This document shows, in pieces, positions 6,927-15,201 of a stretch of 64,000 bases of DNA. This stretch comes from Halomonas gemina. Lineage in GTDB: Bacteria > Pseudomonadota > Gammaproteobacteria > Pseudomonadales > Halomonadaceae. Positions within the stretch are counted from its first letter, which is position 1. Each line of letters begins with the position of its first letter. Location of the stretch: NCBI RefSeq assembly GCF_023554995.1, contig NZ_JAMJPK010000003.1, forward strand, positions 62,001 to 126,000, given 5' to 3'. The notes under the pieces are model-generated. The model was given only the letters and a program-made list of their open reading frames with translations. It searched no databases and was not told the origin of the DNA. The position numbers and the translations under genes were made by a program.

Positions 6927-9560
6927 CTATGCCAGGGCCTTTTCTACCACCTCATAGACATTCGGCGAGAGCTCCTCGGCGCGGATGCGCTCGAGCTCGC
7001 CCTTCATCAGCTCCTGGCGGGCCTCGTCGAAGCGCGCCCAGCGCGTCAGCGGCGTGACCAGGCGGGCGGCAATCTCCGGATTGAGGCGGTTGAGCTCGAT
7101 CACGGTGTCGGCCAGCAGCCGGTAGCCTGCCCCGTCGTCGCGGTGGAAGTTCGCCGGATTCTGGTTGGCGAAGGTGCCGATCAGCGCCCGCACCTTGTTG
7201 GGGTTCTTCAGCGAGAAGGCCGGGTGCTCCATCAGGAAGGTGACGCGGTCGAGCACGTCCGGCTGCGGTCGGGTGACCTGGATGGCGAACCACTGGTCCA
7301 TCACCAGGGGGTCATGGGCCCAAGTCTCGCCGAAGGCCTTGAGGGCCGGGTCGGCGATATCGCCACGCGAGCTGTGCACCAGCAGGGTCAGGGCATGGCG
7401 CACGTCGGTCATGTTGTGGTCCGCCTGGAACTGCTCGCGTGCAAGCTCCAGCCCCGCCTCGTCCTCGATGGCCATGAGGTAGGAGAGCGCCACGTTCTTC
7501 AGGCTGCGCGCGGCGATCTGCTCGGGCTCCGGCGCATAGGGAGCGTCGTCCTGGTTCTCGCGATAGACGCGCAGGAAGTCGTCCCGCAGCGCCAAAGCCA
7601 GGCGTTGCTTGACGAAGGTGCGGGCGGCATGGATGGCATCCACGTCGACCAGCGGCTGCTGCTCGGCGATGTAGGCCTCGGAGGGCAGCGTCAGCATCTG
7701 GGCCAGCACCGCCTTGTCGTCGATCTCCGCCGCCAGCAGCGCGCGGAAGGCCTCGACCACGCGCGGGTCCATCACCTTCTCGACGCCATTGCGATGGGCC
7801 GCGATCAGGTCGTCCAGAGCCAGCAGGGCCAGGCGCTGCCCGGCGTCCCAGCGGTTGAAGCCGTCGGAGTCGTGGGCCTGCAGGAACGCCAGGTCCTCGC
7901 GACCATAGGGGAAGTGCAGCTTCACCGGCGCCGAGAAACCGCGCAGCAGCGAGGGCACCGGGGCCTCGCTGACATCGGTGAAGAGGAACTCCTGCTCCTC
8001 CTCGCGCAGATGAATCACCGCGTCGGTGCCAAGTGACTCGCCGTCGAGGGTCAGCGGCAGGTCGCGGCCGGACTTGGTGCCCACCAGGCCCAGGCGCACC
8101 GGGACGTGCAGGGCCTGCTTGTCCGGCTGGCCCGGGGTCGCCGGAGTCCGCTGACGCAGGATGAGGCGGTACTCGGCATTGGCATAGTCATACTCGCCGT
8201 GGGCGTCGATCTCGGGGGTCCCGGCCTGGGAGTACCAGAGCATGAACTGGTCGAGGTCCTGGCCAGAGGCCTCGGCCATGCAGTCCACGAAGTCCTCGAT
8301 GGTCACGGCCTGACCGTCGAAGCGCGCGAAGTAGCGGTCGGCTCCACGGCGGAAGGCCTCCTCACCCACCAGGTTCGAGAGCATGCGCACGATCTCCGCG
8401 CCCTTCTCGTAGATGGTCAGGGTGTAGAAGTTGCCGATCTCGATGTAGTGGTCGGGACGCACCGGGTGCGCGGTGGGGCCGGCATCCTCGGCGAACTGGG
8501 CGGTGCGGAAGAAGGAGACGTCCTCGATGCGCTTGACCGGCGCCGAGTTGGTATCCGCCGAGAAGCACTGGTCACGGAACACCGTGAGACCCTCCTTCAG
8601 GGAGAGCTGGAACCAGTCGCGACAGGTGACCCGGTTGCCGGACCAATTGTGGAAGTACTCGTGGGCGACGATACCCTCGACGCGCTGGAAGGCCGCATCG
8701 GTGGCGGTGTGGGGATGGGTCAGCACCGCGGCCGAGTTGAAGATGTTGAGGCCCTTGTTCTCCATGGCGCCCATGTTGAAGTCATTGACCGCCACGATCA
8801 TGAAGAGGTCCAGGTCGTACTCGCGCCCATAGGCCTCCTCGTCCCAGGCCATGGCGCGCTTGAGCGAGGCCATGGCATGGTCGGTCTTGTCGAGGTTCTC
8901 CTCCTCGACCCAGATCTGCAGGGTGACGTCACGCCCGCTGGCTGTGGTGAAGCGGTCCTCGACCTTCCGCAGGTCGCCGGCCACCAGGGCGAACAGGTAG
9001 CTGGGCTTGGGGTGCGGGTCGTCCCAGGTGACGAAGTGGCGACCGCCAGGAAGCTCGCCGCGCTCCACCGGGTTGCCGTTGGAGAGCAGCACCGGCTCCT
9101 GCTCCGTGCGGCCGATCACCGTGGTGGAGAAGGTGGCCATGACATCGGGGCGATCCGGATAGAAGGTGATCCGGCGAAAGCCCTCGGCCTCGCACTGGGT
9201 GCAGAACATGCCGCTCGAGCGATAGAGCCCCGACAGGGCGGTGTTGCCGTCGGGGGCGATCTCGACCTCGGTGTCGAGCAGGAAGGCCTCCGGCACCCGA
9301 TGCACGACCAGTCCGGCCTCGCCGACCTGGTACTCGTCCGGCTCCAGTGGCTGGCCGTCGATGGCGATGGCCTTGAGCGCAAGCTGCTCGCCGTCGAGCG
9401 TCAGGGGGGTCCCGGCCTCGCGCTCCGGATGGCGCTCGACGTGCAGGCGCGCCTTGACCCGGGTGGCGTTCGGGTCGAGGTCGAAGGTCAGTTCGGTACG
9501 GGTCACACGGTAGGCGGGCGGGCGGTAATCACTCAGATAGATCGGCTGCGGTTCTGACAT
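6927..9560 (-). CDS. pepN: Aminopeptidase N (M1 family)
   Basis: This 877-residue cytosolic zinc aminopeptidase removes N-terminal residues from peptides, and its length is close to E. coli PepN. The M1 signatures are clear: the exopeptidase motif GAMEN and the zinc motif HEYFHNW followed by the distal glutamate in LKEGLTVFRD. The C-terminal half is the DUF3458-type helical solenoid typical of bacterial PepN. The start giving MSEPQPIYLSDYRPP was chosen because family members begin with this segment; an in-frame ATG at 9593 adds 11 residues. It stands alone, convergent with the DUF1538 operon. Confidence 0.95.
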   Translation of the reverse strand: MSEPQPIYLSDYRPPAYRVTRTELTFDLDPNATRVKARLHVERHPEREAGTPLTLDGEQLALKAIAIDGQPLEPDEYQVGEAGLVVHRVPEAFLLDTEVEIAPDGNTALSGLYRSSGMFCTQCEAEGFRRITFYPDRPDVMATFSTTVIGRTEQEPVLLSNGNPVERGELPGGRHFVTWDDPHPKPSYLFALVAGDLRKVEDRFTTASGRDVTLQIWVEEENLDKTDHAMASLKRAMAWDEEAYGREYDLDLFMIVAVNDFNMGAMENKGLNIFNSAAVLTHPHTATDAAFQRVEGIVAHEYFHNWSGNRVTCRDWFQLSLKEGLTVFRDQCFSADTNSAPVKRIEDVSFFRTAQFAEDAGPTAHPVRPDHYIEIGNFYTLTIYEKGAEIVRMLSNLVGEEAFRRGADRYFARFDGQAVTIEDFVDCMAEASGQDLDQFMLWYSQAGTPEIDAHGEYDYANAEYRLILRQRTPATPGQPDKQALHVPVRLGLVGTKSGRDLPLTLDGESLGTDAVIHLREEEQEFLFTDVSEAPVPSLLRGFSAPVKLHFPYGREDLAFLQAHDSDGFNRWDAGQRLALLALDDLIAAHRNGVEKVMDPRVVEAFRALLAAEIDDKAVLAQMLTLPSEAYIAEQQPLVDVDAIHAARTFVKQRLALALRDDFLRVYRENQDDAPYAPEPEQIAARSLKNVALSYLMAIEDEAGLELAREQFQADHNMTDVRHALTLLVHSSRGDIADPALKAFGETWAHDPLVMDQWFAIQVTRPQPDVLDRVTFLMEHPAFSLKNPNKVRALIGTFANQNPANFHRDDGAGYRLLADTVIELNRLNPEIAARLVTPLTRWARFDEARQELMKGELERIRAEELSPNVYEVVEKALA

Positions 9561-9644
9561 CGAGGATGGCTCCTGTCGGTAATTGCCATCCATTGTACGG
9601 CGCCCCGCGCCCGGAGCTCAAAGCAATGCGACGCGCCATCGCGA

Positions 9645-10022
9645 TCAGCGCACGGCGACCGGCTCGGGGCGCGACACGACCCAGGCGCCCACCAGGCAGA
9701 GTCCGGCGATGAGCGACAGCTTGAGCCATAGCGTGCTCACGGTGAGGGCCAGCACCAGCATCGAGACGGCCAGCATGGCGGAGGCGAGCCACTTGGCATG
9801 GCGGGGAATCGCCCGCTCGCACTCCCAGGCCACCACGGCAGGGCCGAAGCGCGGATGCTCGCGGATCCAGGCGGCGAAGCGCGGGGAACCCTTCGAGGCC
9901 GCCCAGACCGCCAGCAGCATGAAGCAGGTGGTCGGCAGCAGCGGCAGGAAGGCGCCCACCACGCCCAGCCCGAAGCTGACCCAGGCCAGGGCCAGGAAGG
10001 CGACACGACGAACGACTGGCAT
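9645..10022 (-). CDS. YbaN/DUF454 family inner-membrane protein
   Basis: This 125-residue protein has the DUF454 signature: a first hydrophobic segment ending in GAFLPLLPTTCFMLLAVWAASKGSPRF, then an amphipathic loop with HPRFGPAV, and two closely spaced hydrophobic segments near the C-terminus (about residues 82-118). E. coli YbaN is the reference member; no function is established. The ATG at 10022 is used; a TTG one codon upstream (10025) is equally well placed behind GGGAG. Confidence 0.8.
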   Translation of the reverse strand: MPVVRRVAFLALAWVSFGLGVVGAFLPLLPTTCFMLLAVWAASKGSPRFAAWIREHPRFGPAVVAWECERAIPRHAKWLASAMLAVSMLVLALTVSTLWLKLSLIAGLCLVGAWVVSRPEPVAVR

Positions 10023-10145
10023 CAATCGCTCACTCCCGGTAGTGAGGTATCAGACCCATTGAAGAGCATTCTGCCTTCCCGTGCCAATCGCCAACGCCTA
10101 TGGCTGCCATCGGAATGAGCTGGATCAAGGCGCTCTCGGCGGCGG

Positions 10146-10631
10146 TCAGTCGCGGAAGTTGTCGAACTGCAGCGCCAGGTCGGGACCACCCTCTCCGCGC
10201 AGCAGGGCCATGACGGCCTGGAGGTCATCGCGTTTCTTGCCGGTGACCCGGACCTTCTCGCCCTGGATCTGGGCCTGGACCTTCAGCTTGCTCTCCTTGA
10301 TGCGCTTGACGATGTCCTTGGCCTCCTTCTGGTCGAGCCCCTGCTTGAGGGTCACCTCCTGGCGGGCACGAACCCCGGAGAGCACCGGCTCCTGGACGTC
10401 CATGCAGCGGGCGTCGATGCCGCGGGCGATAAGCTTGTTGCGCAGCACGTCGAGCATCTGCTTGAGCTGGAAGTCGACCTCGGCCTCCAGCGAGACGGTC
10501 TCGCCGTTGAGCTCGAAGCTTGCGGTGACCCCCTTGAAGTCGAAGCGGGTCTGAATCTCCCGGTTGGCCTGATCCACGGCGTTGCTGGCTTCGTGCTTGT
10601 CGAACTCGGAAACGATGTCGAAGGAGGGCAT
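10146..10631 (-). CDS. yajQ: YajQ family nucleotide-binding protein
   Basis: This 161-residue cytosolic protein has two ferredoxin-like domains and begins [15 protein letters not shown], the standard start of YajQ proteins. Members bind nucleotides; a Xanthomonas member is reported as a cyclic di-GMP effector, which is relevant because a PilZ protein is encoded nearby. The internal ATG at 10631 was chosen since an AGG lies about 8 bp upstream and family members start with MPSFD; the ATG two codons earlier (10637) sits too close to that site. Single gene, no operon partner evident. Confidence 0.92.
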   Translation of the reverse strand: MPSFDIVSEFDKHEASNAVDQANREIQTRFDFKGVTASFELNGETVSLEAEVDFQLKQMLDVLRNKLIARGIDARCMDVQEPVLSGVRARQEVTLKQGLDQKEAKDIVKRIKESKLKVQAQIQGEKVRVTGKKRDDLQAVMALLRGEGGPDLALQFDNFRD

Positions 10632-10685
10632 GGACATGTCCTGATGGTTGGTCGGTGGTGAAGGGGGACGTGTGGCGTGATTCTA

Positions 10686-11186
10686 TCAGCCCTCGCCGGC
10701 CCGCGCGGCCCCCGGCTCGGCCAGCAGCGGCTTGGCCATCTGCCAGCCAGCACAGCCGTCCTCGTAGTAGTCGCCAAGCCAGCGCTCCAGGCGAAAGCCC
10801 ATCCGTCGGTAGAGCCCCAGCGCCACGCGGTTGTCGACGCGCACCTCGAGGCCCAGCACCTCGACATCACGCGCCAGCGCCTCGGCCTCCAGGGCCTCCA
10901 GCAGCCGCCGGCCCAGACCACTGCCGCGCGCCTCGGGATGCACGCAGAAGGAGTAGAGCCGGGCACGGCGGGTGCCGCGGCGAAACAGCAGGGTGCCGTA
11001 GCCCAGCAGCCTAGCGGGGGCGTCGTCGGAAGCTTGCTGTTCGGCGACCAGCGTCAGGGCATGCGCGCGGTTGAGCAGGTGCCAGAGCTGGCGGCGACTG
11101 AAGCGGTCGCCGGTGAAGGCCACCTGCTCCAGGCGGAAGAGTGCAGCCAGGTCGAGACCGAGGGCCTGGCGCAGGATGACGGTCAT
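10686..11186 (-). CDS. GNAT family N-acetyltransferase
   Basis: This 166-residue protein carries the GNAT fold. The acetyl-CoA motif is visible as HPEARGSGLGRRLLEAL (about residues 87-103), followed by the NRVALGLYRRMGF motif typical of RimI-like enzymes. It is divergently transcribed from the RLAN/ATP-grasp ligase next door. GNAT and RLAN-ATP-grasp genes are recurrent neighbours in gammaproteobacteria, where the GNAT is often fused to a papain-like C39 peptidase domain; that peptidase part is absent here. Likely it acetylates a small peptide or protein terminus together with the ligase; the target is unknown. Confidence 0.82.
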   Translation of the reverse strand: MTVILRQALGLDLAALFRLEQVAFTGDRFSRRQLWHLLNRAHALTLVAEQQASDDAPARLLGYGTLLFRRGTRRARLYSFCVHPEARGSGLGRRLLEALEAEALARDVEVLGLEVRVDNRVALGLYRRMGFRLERWLGDYYEDGCAGWQMAKPLLAEPGAARAGEG

Positions 11187-11356
11187 CGCGAATCTCCGGA
11201 AATCTCGGAACGATTGTGATCATGGCCAATATCGCTGTCACCGGCGTTGACCATGAAATCTTTTCACTCGAACGCCGGCTTGTCCGGGCGCGGGCTCCGC
11301 GGCATGCTGACCGCACATTCCGGCGGCACCCCGCCGCCCTGCACGGAAGCCCCACC

Positions 11357-12853
11357 ATGTGTCCGCTGCGCATCGTCGTCGACCGACTGGAAGACTGGCG
11401 GCCCTACTACCCCTCCGAGGACCTGATCACTGCCGACGACTTCCTCGCCCAGGACCGGCAGCACCATATCGGCGACGATCAGGACCGCACCACCCACGTG
11501 ATCAACCTGTGCAGCGAGCTCGACTACCTGGGCACGGGCTACTATGTCTCGCTGCTGGCCCAGGCGCGGGGGCAGCGGGTACTGCCCGCGGTCGAGACCC
11601 TCAACGCGCTGGGCCGCAAGGCGCTGGTCGATCTCCAGCTCGACGGCCTGGCCCCGCTGCTCGGCGACCTGACTCGCCAGGGGTCGCTGCCGGGTGACCG
11701 GCTGACCCTGCGGGTGCTGTTCGGCGAGTGCCGGGAGCCCGGCCTGGCACGGCTGGCGCGCCGGCTCTTCGAGCGGCTGCCCTGCCCATTGCTTGAGGCA
11801 CGCCTGGTGCGTCGCCACGACGTGTGGCGCCTGTCGCGCCTCAAGCCGCTGCGCCTGCGCGACCTCGCACCCGAGGAGCAGGACCTGTTCGCCACGGCCC
11901 TCAACCGCCACTCCCGCAAGGTATGGCGCACGCCGAAGGCGCGGCGCCGCTACCGTTTCGACCTGGCGATCCTGGTCGATCCGCAGGAGGCCCTGCCCCC
12001 CAGCAACCGCGGGGCGCTGAAGGCCTTCATCCGCGCCGGACGCCGGCTCGGCATCGATGTCTCGCTGATCACCCGCAAGGATGCCGGCCGGCTCGCCGAG
12101 TTCGACGGCCTGTTCATCCGCGAGACGACCGCGCTGGACCACCACACCTATCGCATGGCCCGTCGGGCGGAACACGAGGGGCTGGTGGTGATCGACGCCC
12201 CACGCGACATCCTGCGCTGCACCAACAAGGTCTACCTGCACGCCCTGCTGCGGGCACGGGGCGTACCGGCGCCGCAGGGGGTCCTGCTCAAGCGCGGCGA
12301 CCGCCGAGCGCTGGACGAACGGGTCGCCGGTCTCGGCTTCCCGATGGTACTCAAGATTCCCGACGGCGCCTTCTCCCGGGGCATCGTCAAGGTCGAGTCG
12401 ACGCAGCAGCTCGAGCGCGAGGCCAGCCGGCTGTTCGCCACCTCGGCCCTGCTGCTGCTCCAGGAGTGGCTGCCCACCGAGTACGACTGGCGGATCGGCG
12501 TGCTCGATGGCCAGGTGCTCTTCGCCAGCCGCTACTACATGGCCCGCGGTCACTGGCAGATATACGACCACTCCGGCGCCCGGGTGAAGAGCGGCGGCTT
12601 CACCACCCATGATCCCGCCGAGGTCCCGGCGGCGGTGATCAGGGCGGCGCTGAAGGCCACCCGGCTGATCGGCGACGGCTTCTATGGCGTGGATCTCAAG
12701 CAGGCCGGTGACCGGGTGGTGGTGATCGAGGTCAACGACAACCCCAATGTGGATGCCGGCATCGAGGACGCCGTGCTCGGCCGCGCGCTCTATGAGCGCA
12801 TCATGAGGGTCTTCCTGGCCCGCATGGAGGCCCGGGTGCGCGAGCGGGCCTGA
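11357..12853 (+). CDS. RimK-like ATP-grasp ligase with RLAN domain
   Basis: This 498-residue protein has an N-terminal RLAN domain (about residues 1-150, starting MCPLRIVVDRLEDWRPYYP) and a C-terminal RimK-type ATP-grasp domain. Visible ATP-grasp features include PMVLKIPDGAFSRGIVKV, the ATP-binding LLLQEWLPTEYDWRIGVLDG and the metal-binding VIEVNDNPNVDAGIED. Such enzymes form amide bonds between an amino acid and a carboxylate through an acyl-phosphate. Comparative work on amidoligases links RLAN-ATP-grasp genes with GNAT enzymes in predicted peptide-modification systems, matching the divergent GNAT gene here. Reaction and substrate are unknown. The start at 11357 is where homology begins. 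Confidence 0.82.
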   Translation: MCPLRIVVDRLEDWRPYYPSEDLITADDFLAQDRQHHIGDDQDRTTHVINLCSELDYLGTGYYVSLLAQARGQRVLPAVETLNALGRKALVDLQLDGLAPLLGDLTRQGSLPGDRLTLRVLFGECREPGLARLARRLFERLPCPLLEARLVRRHDVWRLSRLKPLRLRDLAPEEQDLFATALNRHSRKVWRTPKARRRYRFDLAILVDPQEALPPSNRGALKAFIRAGRRLGIDVSLITRKDAGRLAEFDGLFIRETTALDHHTYRMARRAEHEGLVVIDAPRDILRCTNKVYLHALLRARGVPAPQGVLLKRGDRRALDERVAGLGFPMVLKIPDGAFSRGIVKVESTQQLEREASRLFATSALLLLQEWLPTEYDWRIGVLDGQVLFASRYYMARGHWQIYDHSGARVKSGGFTTHDPAEVPAAVIRAALKATRLIGDGFYGVDLKQAGDRVVVIEVNDNPNVDAGIEDAVLGRALYERIMRVFLARMEARVRERA

Positions 12854-12935
12854 ACATGGGGAAGCTGACGACGACCCGCTTCTGGCGTATGCTGGCGCCT
12901 TCCTTGACAAGCCTTGTACAAACCTTGGAGCCCCG

Positions 12936-13535
12936 ATGAGCGATCGCGACACCCGCCACCAGCAGGCCATGCAGAAACTCAAGTCCCGCGTCGACGAGAA
13001 GGTCGCCGAGGCCACCGAGCAGCGCGGGCTGCTGCTGGTCTTCACCGGCAACGGCAAGGGCAAGACCACTGCCGCCTGGGGCACCGTGACCCGCGCCCTC
13101 GGCTACGGCTACAGGGTCGGCGTGGTGCAGTTCATCAAGGGGCTGTGGGAATGCGGCGAGCGCGAGCGGCTGGTCGAGGATCCCAACCTGGAGGTGGCCA
13201 TCATGGCCACCGGCTTCACCTGGGACACCCAGAACCGCGAGGCAGATACCCGGGCCTGCCACGAGGTGTGGGCCGAGGCCGAGCGGATGCTCGCCGACCC
13301 GGGCGTCTACCTGGTGGTACTCGACGAGATCACCTACATGCTCAAGTTCGGCTACCTGGATATCGCCACCGTGACGCGGGCGCTGGCCAAGCGACCCGCC
13401 GAGCAGACGGTGATCATCACCGGGCGCAATGCCCACCGGGAGCTCACTGCCATGGCCGATACCGTCACCGAGATGCAGGAGGTGCGCCATGCCTTCAACA
13501 GCGGGGTCCAGGCCCGCCGCGGCATCGACTACTGA
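12936..13535 (+). CDS. cobO: Cob(I)yrinic acid a,c-diamide adenosyltransferase
   Basis: This 199-residue enzyme (CobO/BtuR, also called CobA in enteric bacteria) transfers the adenosyl group of ATP to cobalt in corrinoids, making coenzyme B12 forms. The modified P-loop GNGKGKTTAAWG is at about residues 38-49, the VVQFIKG segment follows, and LVVLDEITYMLKFGYLD is the typical Walker-B-like region. The full length matches the family. It follows the ATP-grasp gene after 82 bp and is the only B12 gene visible, so it probably serves salvage or is separated from the pathway genes. Confidence 0.93.
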   Translation: MSDRDTRHQQAMQKLKSRVDEKVAEATEQRGLLLVFTGNGKGKTTAAWGTVTRALGYGYRVGVVQFIKGLWECGERERLVEDPNLEVAIMATGFTWDTQNREADTRACHEVWAEAERMLADPGVYLVVLDEITYMLKFGYLDIATVTRALAKRPAEQTVIITGRNAHRELTAMADTVTEMQEVRHAFNSGVQARRGIDY

Positions 13536-13636
13536 CCTCTTTTCTTTCAGCAGGTTAGCGTGAATTTAGCGACGACCGTCTTCTTAAGGCAACACTTAAG
13601 TCTCTGATTTGAAAAATTCTCTCTCACCTCTCCGAT

Positions 13637-13660
13637 AACCGTCGCTTGCTGGCGACGGTT
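13637..13660 (+). terminator. Hairpin downstream of cobO
   Basis: AACCGTCGC and GCGACGGTT form a perfect 9-bp stem with a short loop about 100 bp after the cobO stop, followed by a C-rich rather than T-rich run. It could end cobO transcription, though the missing T-tract makes it weak as an intrinsic terminator. The rest of the 13536-13843 gap holds the sigma-54-type promoter described separately and no gene. Confidence 0.45.
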
Positions 13661-13728
13661 ACCCCCCCTCCCGCCCTGCCCGGCCCCGGCCACTCCGCCG
13701 ACGAACTCGCCTTAACCCTTTGATAATC

Positions 13729-13750
13729 ATGCCATATCACAGAATGGCAT
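13729..13750. promoter_or_regulatory. Inverted repeat overlapping the EPS promoter
   Basis: ATGCCAT-N8-ATGGCAT is a perfect 7-bp inverted repeat. Its right arm overlaps the -24 element of the sigma-54-type promoter, so a protein bound here would compete with RNA polymerase. A regulator is not identifiable from this window. Confidence 0.45.
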
Positions 13751-13760
13751 GAGCCTTGCT
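13745..13760 (+). promoter_or_regulatory. Sigma-54-type (-24/-12) promoter for the exopolysaccharide locus
   Basis: TGGCATGAGCCTTGCT fits the sigma-54 consensus TGGCAYG-N4-TTGCW, with the invariant GG (13746-13747) and GC (13758-13759) separated by exactly 10 bp. Transcription would start near 13771, giving a ~73-base leader before ugd, whose ATG has a good AAGGAG site. Sigma-54 also takes part in control of alginate genes in Pseudomonas. Use of this promoter is inferred. Confidence 0.65.
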
Positions 13761-13843
13761 TACTGAATGGACCGAAAAGGAAAGGAGGCGTGACCACCCG
13801 CTGAGGGCGGCCACCCCGGTCATCGAGCAAGGAGACAGCAATC

Positions 13844-15190
13844 ATGAGAATCACCATCTTCGGTTCCGGCTATGTGGGACTTGTCACCGGCGCCTGCCTG
13901 GCCGATGTCGGCCATGACGTGATGTGTGTCGACGTGGATGCGGACAAGGTGGCCCGGCTTGAGGCCGGCGAGGTGCCGATCTATGAGCCCGGGCTGGAGA
14001 GCCTGATCCGCCAGAACCAGTCGGCCGGCCGCCTGCACTTCACCACCGATGCCGAGCAGGCGGTGGCCTTCGGCCTGCTGCAGTTCATCGCCGTGGGCAC
14101 GCCCTCGGACGAGGACGGCAGCGCCGACCTGCGCCATGTGCTCAAGGTCGCCGAGACCATCGGCCACCACATGGACGGCTACCGCATTATCGTCGACAAG
14201 TCGACGGTGCCGGTGGGCACCGCCAGCCGGGTGGAGCGGGCCATCGCCGCCGAGCTCGACCGCCGCGGGGCCACGCTGGACTTCGATGTCTGCTCCAATC
14301 CCGAATTCCTCAAGGAGGGCGCAGCCATCGAGGACTTCTCCAAGGGCGCACGGATCGTGGTCGGCACCCACTCGGAGCGCGTCAGGAGCGCCATGCGCGA
14401 ATGCTATGCCCCCTATAGCCGCCAGAAGGACAAGCTGATGTTCATGGGGGTGCGCAGCGCCGAGCTGACCAAGTACGCCGCCAACGCCATGCTCGCCACC
14501 AAGATCAGCTTCATCAACGAGATCGCCAACCTCTCCGAGCGGCTGGGCGCCGACATCGAGGAGGTCCGCCACGGCATCGGCAGCGACCCGCGCATCGGCT
14601 ACCACTTCATCTATCCGGGCTGCGGCTATGGCGGCTCCTGCTTCCCCAAGGACGTCAAGGCGCTGGCGCATACCGCCAATGAGATCGGCCATCCCGCCGA
14701 GATGATCACCGCCGTGGAGCGCGTCAACGCGCGCCAGAAGAGCCGCCTGTTCGAGATGCTCTGCCAGGCCTTCAACGGCCAGCTGGCCGGCAAGACCATC
14801 GCGCTGTGGGGTCTGGCCTTCAAGCCCAATACCGACGACATGCGCGAGGCCCCCAGCAGGGCCCTGATGGAGGCCCTGTGGGAGGCCGGCGCCCGCGTCC
14901 AGGCCTTCGATCCCGAGGCCGCCGGGGAGTGTCGCCGGATCTATGGCGAGCGCGACGACCTGAGGCTCGCCGGCCAGCGCAACGAGGCCCTGGAGGGCGC
15001 CGATGCCCTGGTGATCTGCACCGAATGGAAGGCCTTTCGCACCGTGGATTTCGCCGAGCTGCGCGAGTCGCTCGCCTCGCCGGTGGTGGTCGACGGCCGC
15101 AACCTCTTCCACCCCGAGACCGTCAAGGCCGCGGGTCTCGCCTACTACGCCATCGGCCGGGGTGACTCCGTACGTCCCGTGCTCGCCTGA
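13844..15190 (+). CDS. ugd: UDP-glucose 6-dehydrogenase
   Basis: This 448-residue enzyme oxidises UDP-glucose to UDP-glucuronate with two NAD+. It has the N-terminal Rossmann motif [18 protein letters not shown], the STVPVGT and [14 protein letters not shown] stretches, and the catalytic cysteine in [17 protein letters not shown]. That form, rather than the PGFAFGGSCLPKD form of AlgD, marks it as UDP-glucose and not GDP-mannose dehydrogenase. It is the first gene after the sigma-54-type promoter and is followed after 11 bp by an Alg8-like synthase, so it very likely supplies UDP-glucuronate as the polymer precursor. Confidence 0.93.
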   Translation: MRITIFGSGYVGLVTGACLADVGHDVMCVDVDADKVARLEAGEVPIYEPGLESLIRQNQSAGRLHFTTDAEQAVAFGLLQFIAVGTPSDEDGSADLRHVLKVAETIGHHMDGYRIIVDKSTVPVGTASRVERAIAAELDRRGATLDFDVCSNPEFLKEGAAIEDFSKGARIVVGTHSERVRSAMRECYAPYSRQKDKLMFMGVRSAELTKYAANAMLATKISFINEIANLSERLGADIEEVRHGIGSDPRIGYHFIYPGCGYGGSCFPKDVKALAHTANEIGHPAEMITAVERVNARQKSRLFEMLCQAFNGQLAGKTIALWGLAFKPNTDDMREAPSRALMEALWEAGARVQAFDPEAAGECRRIYGERDDLRLAGQRNEALEGADALVICTEWKAFRTVDFAELRESLASPVVVDGRNLFHPETVKAAGLAYYAIGRGDSVRPVLA

Positions 15191-15201
15191 GGGGAGTCGA
15201 G

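Noticed and set aside
12854-12935. Cobalamin riboswitch upstream of cobO
   Set aside because: The 82-bp gap is too short and contains no recognisable B12-box.
13844-15190. AlgD (GDP-mannose dehydrogenase) as the identity of the first exopolysaccharide gene
   Set aside because: The catalytic region is [13 protein letters not shown] with upstream GIGSDPRIG, as in UDP-glucose dehydrogenases, not the PGFAFGGSCLPKD form of AlgD.
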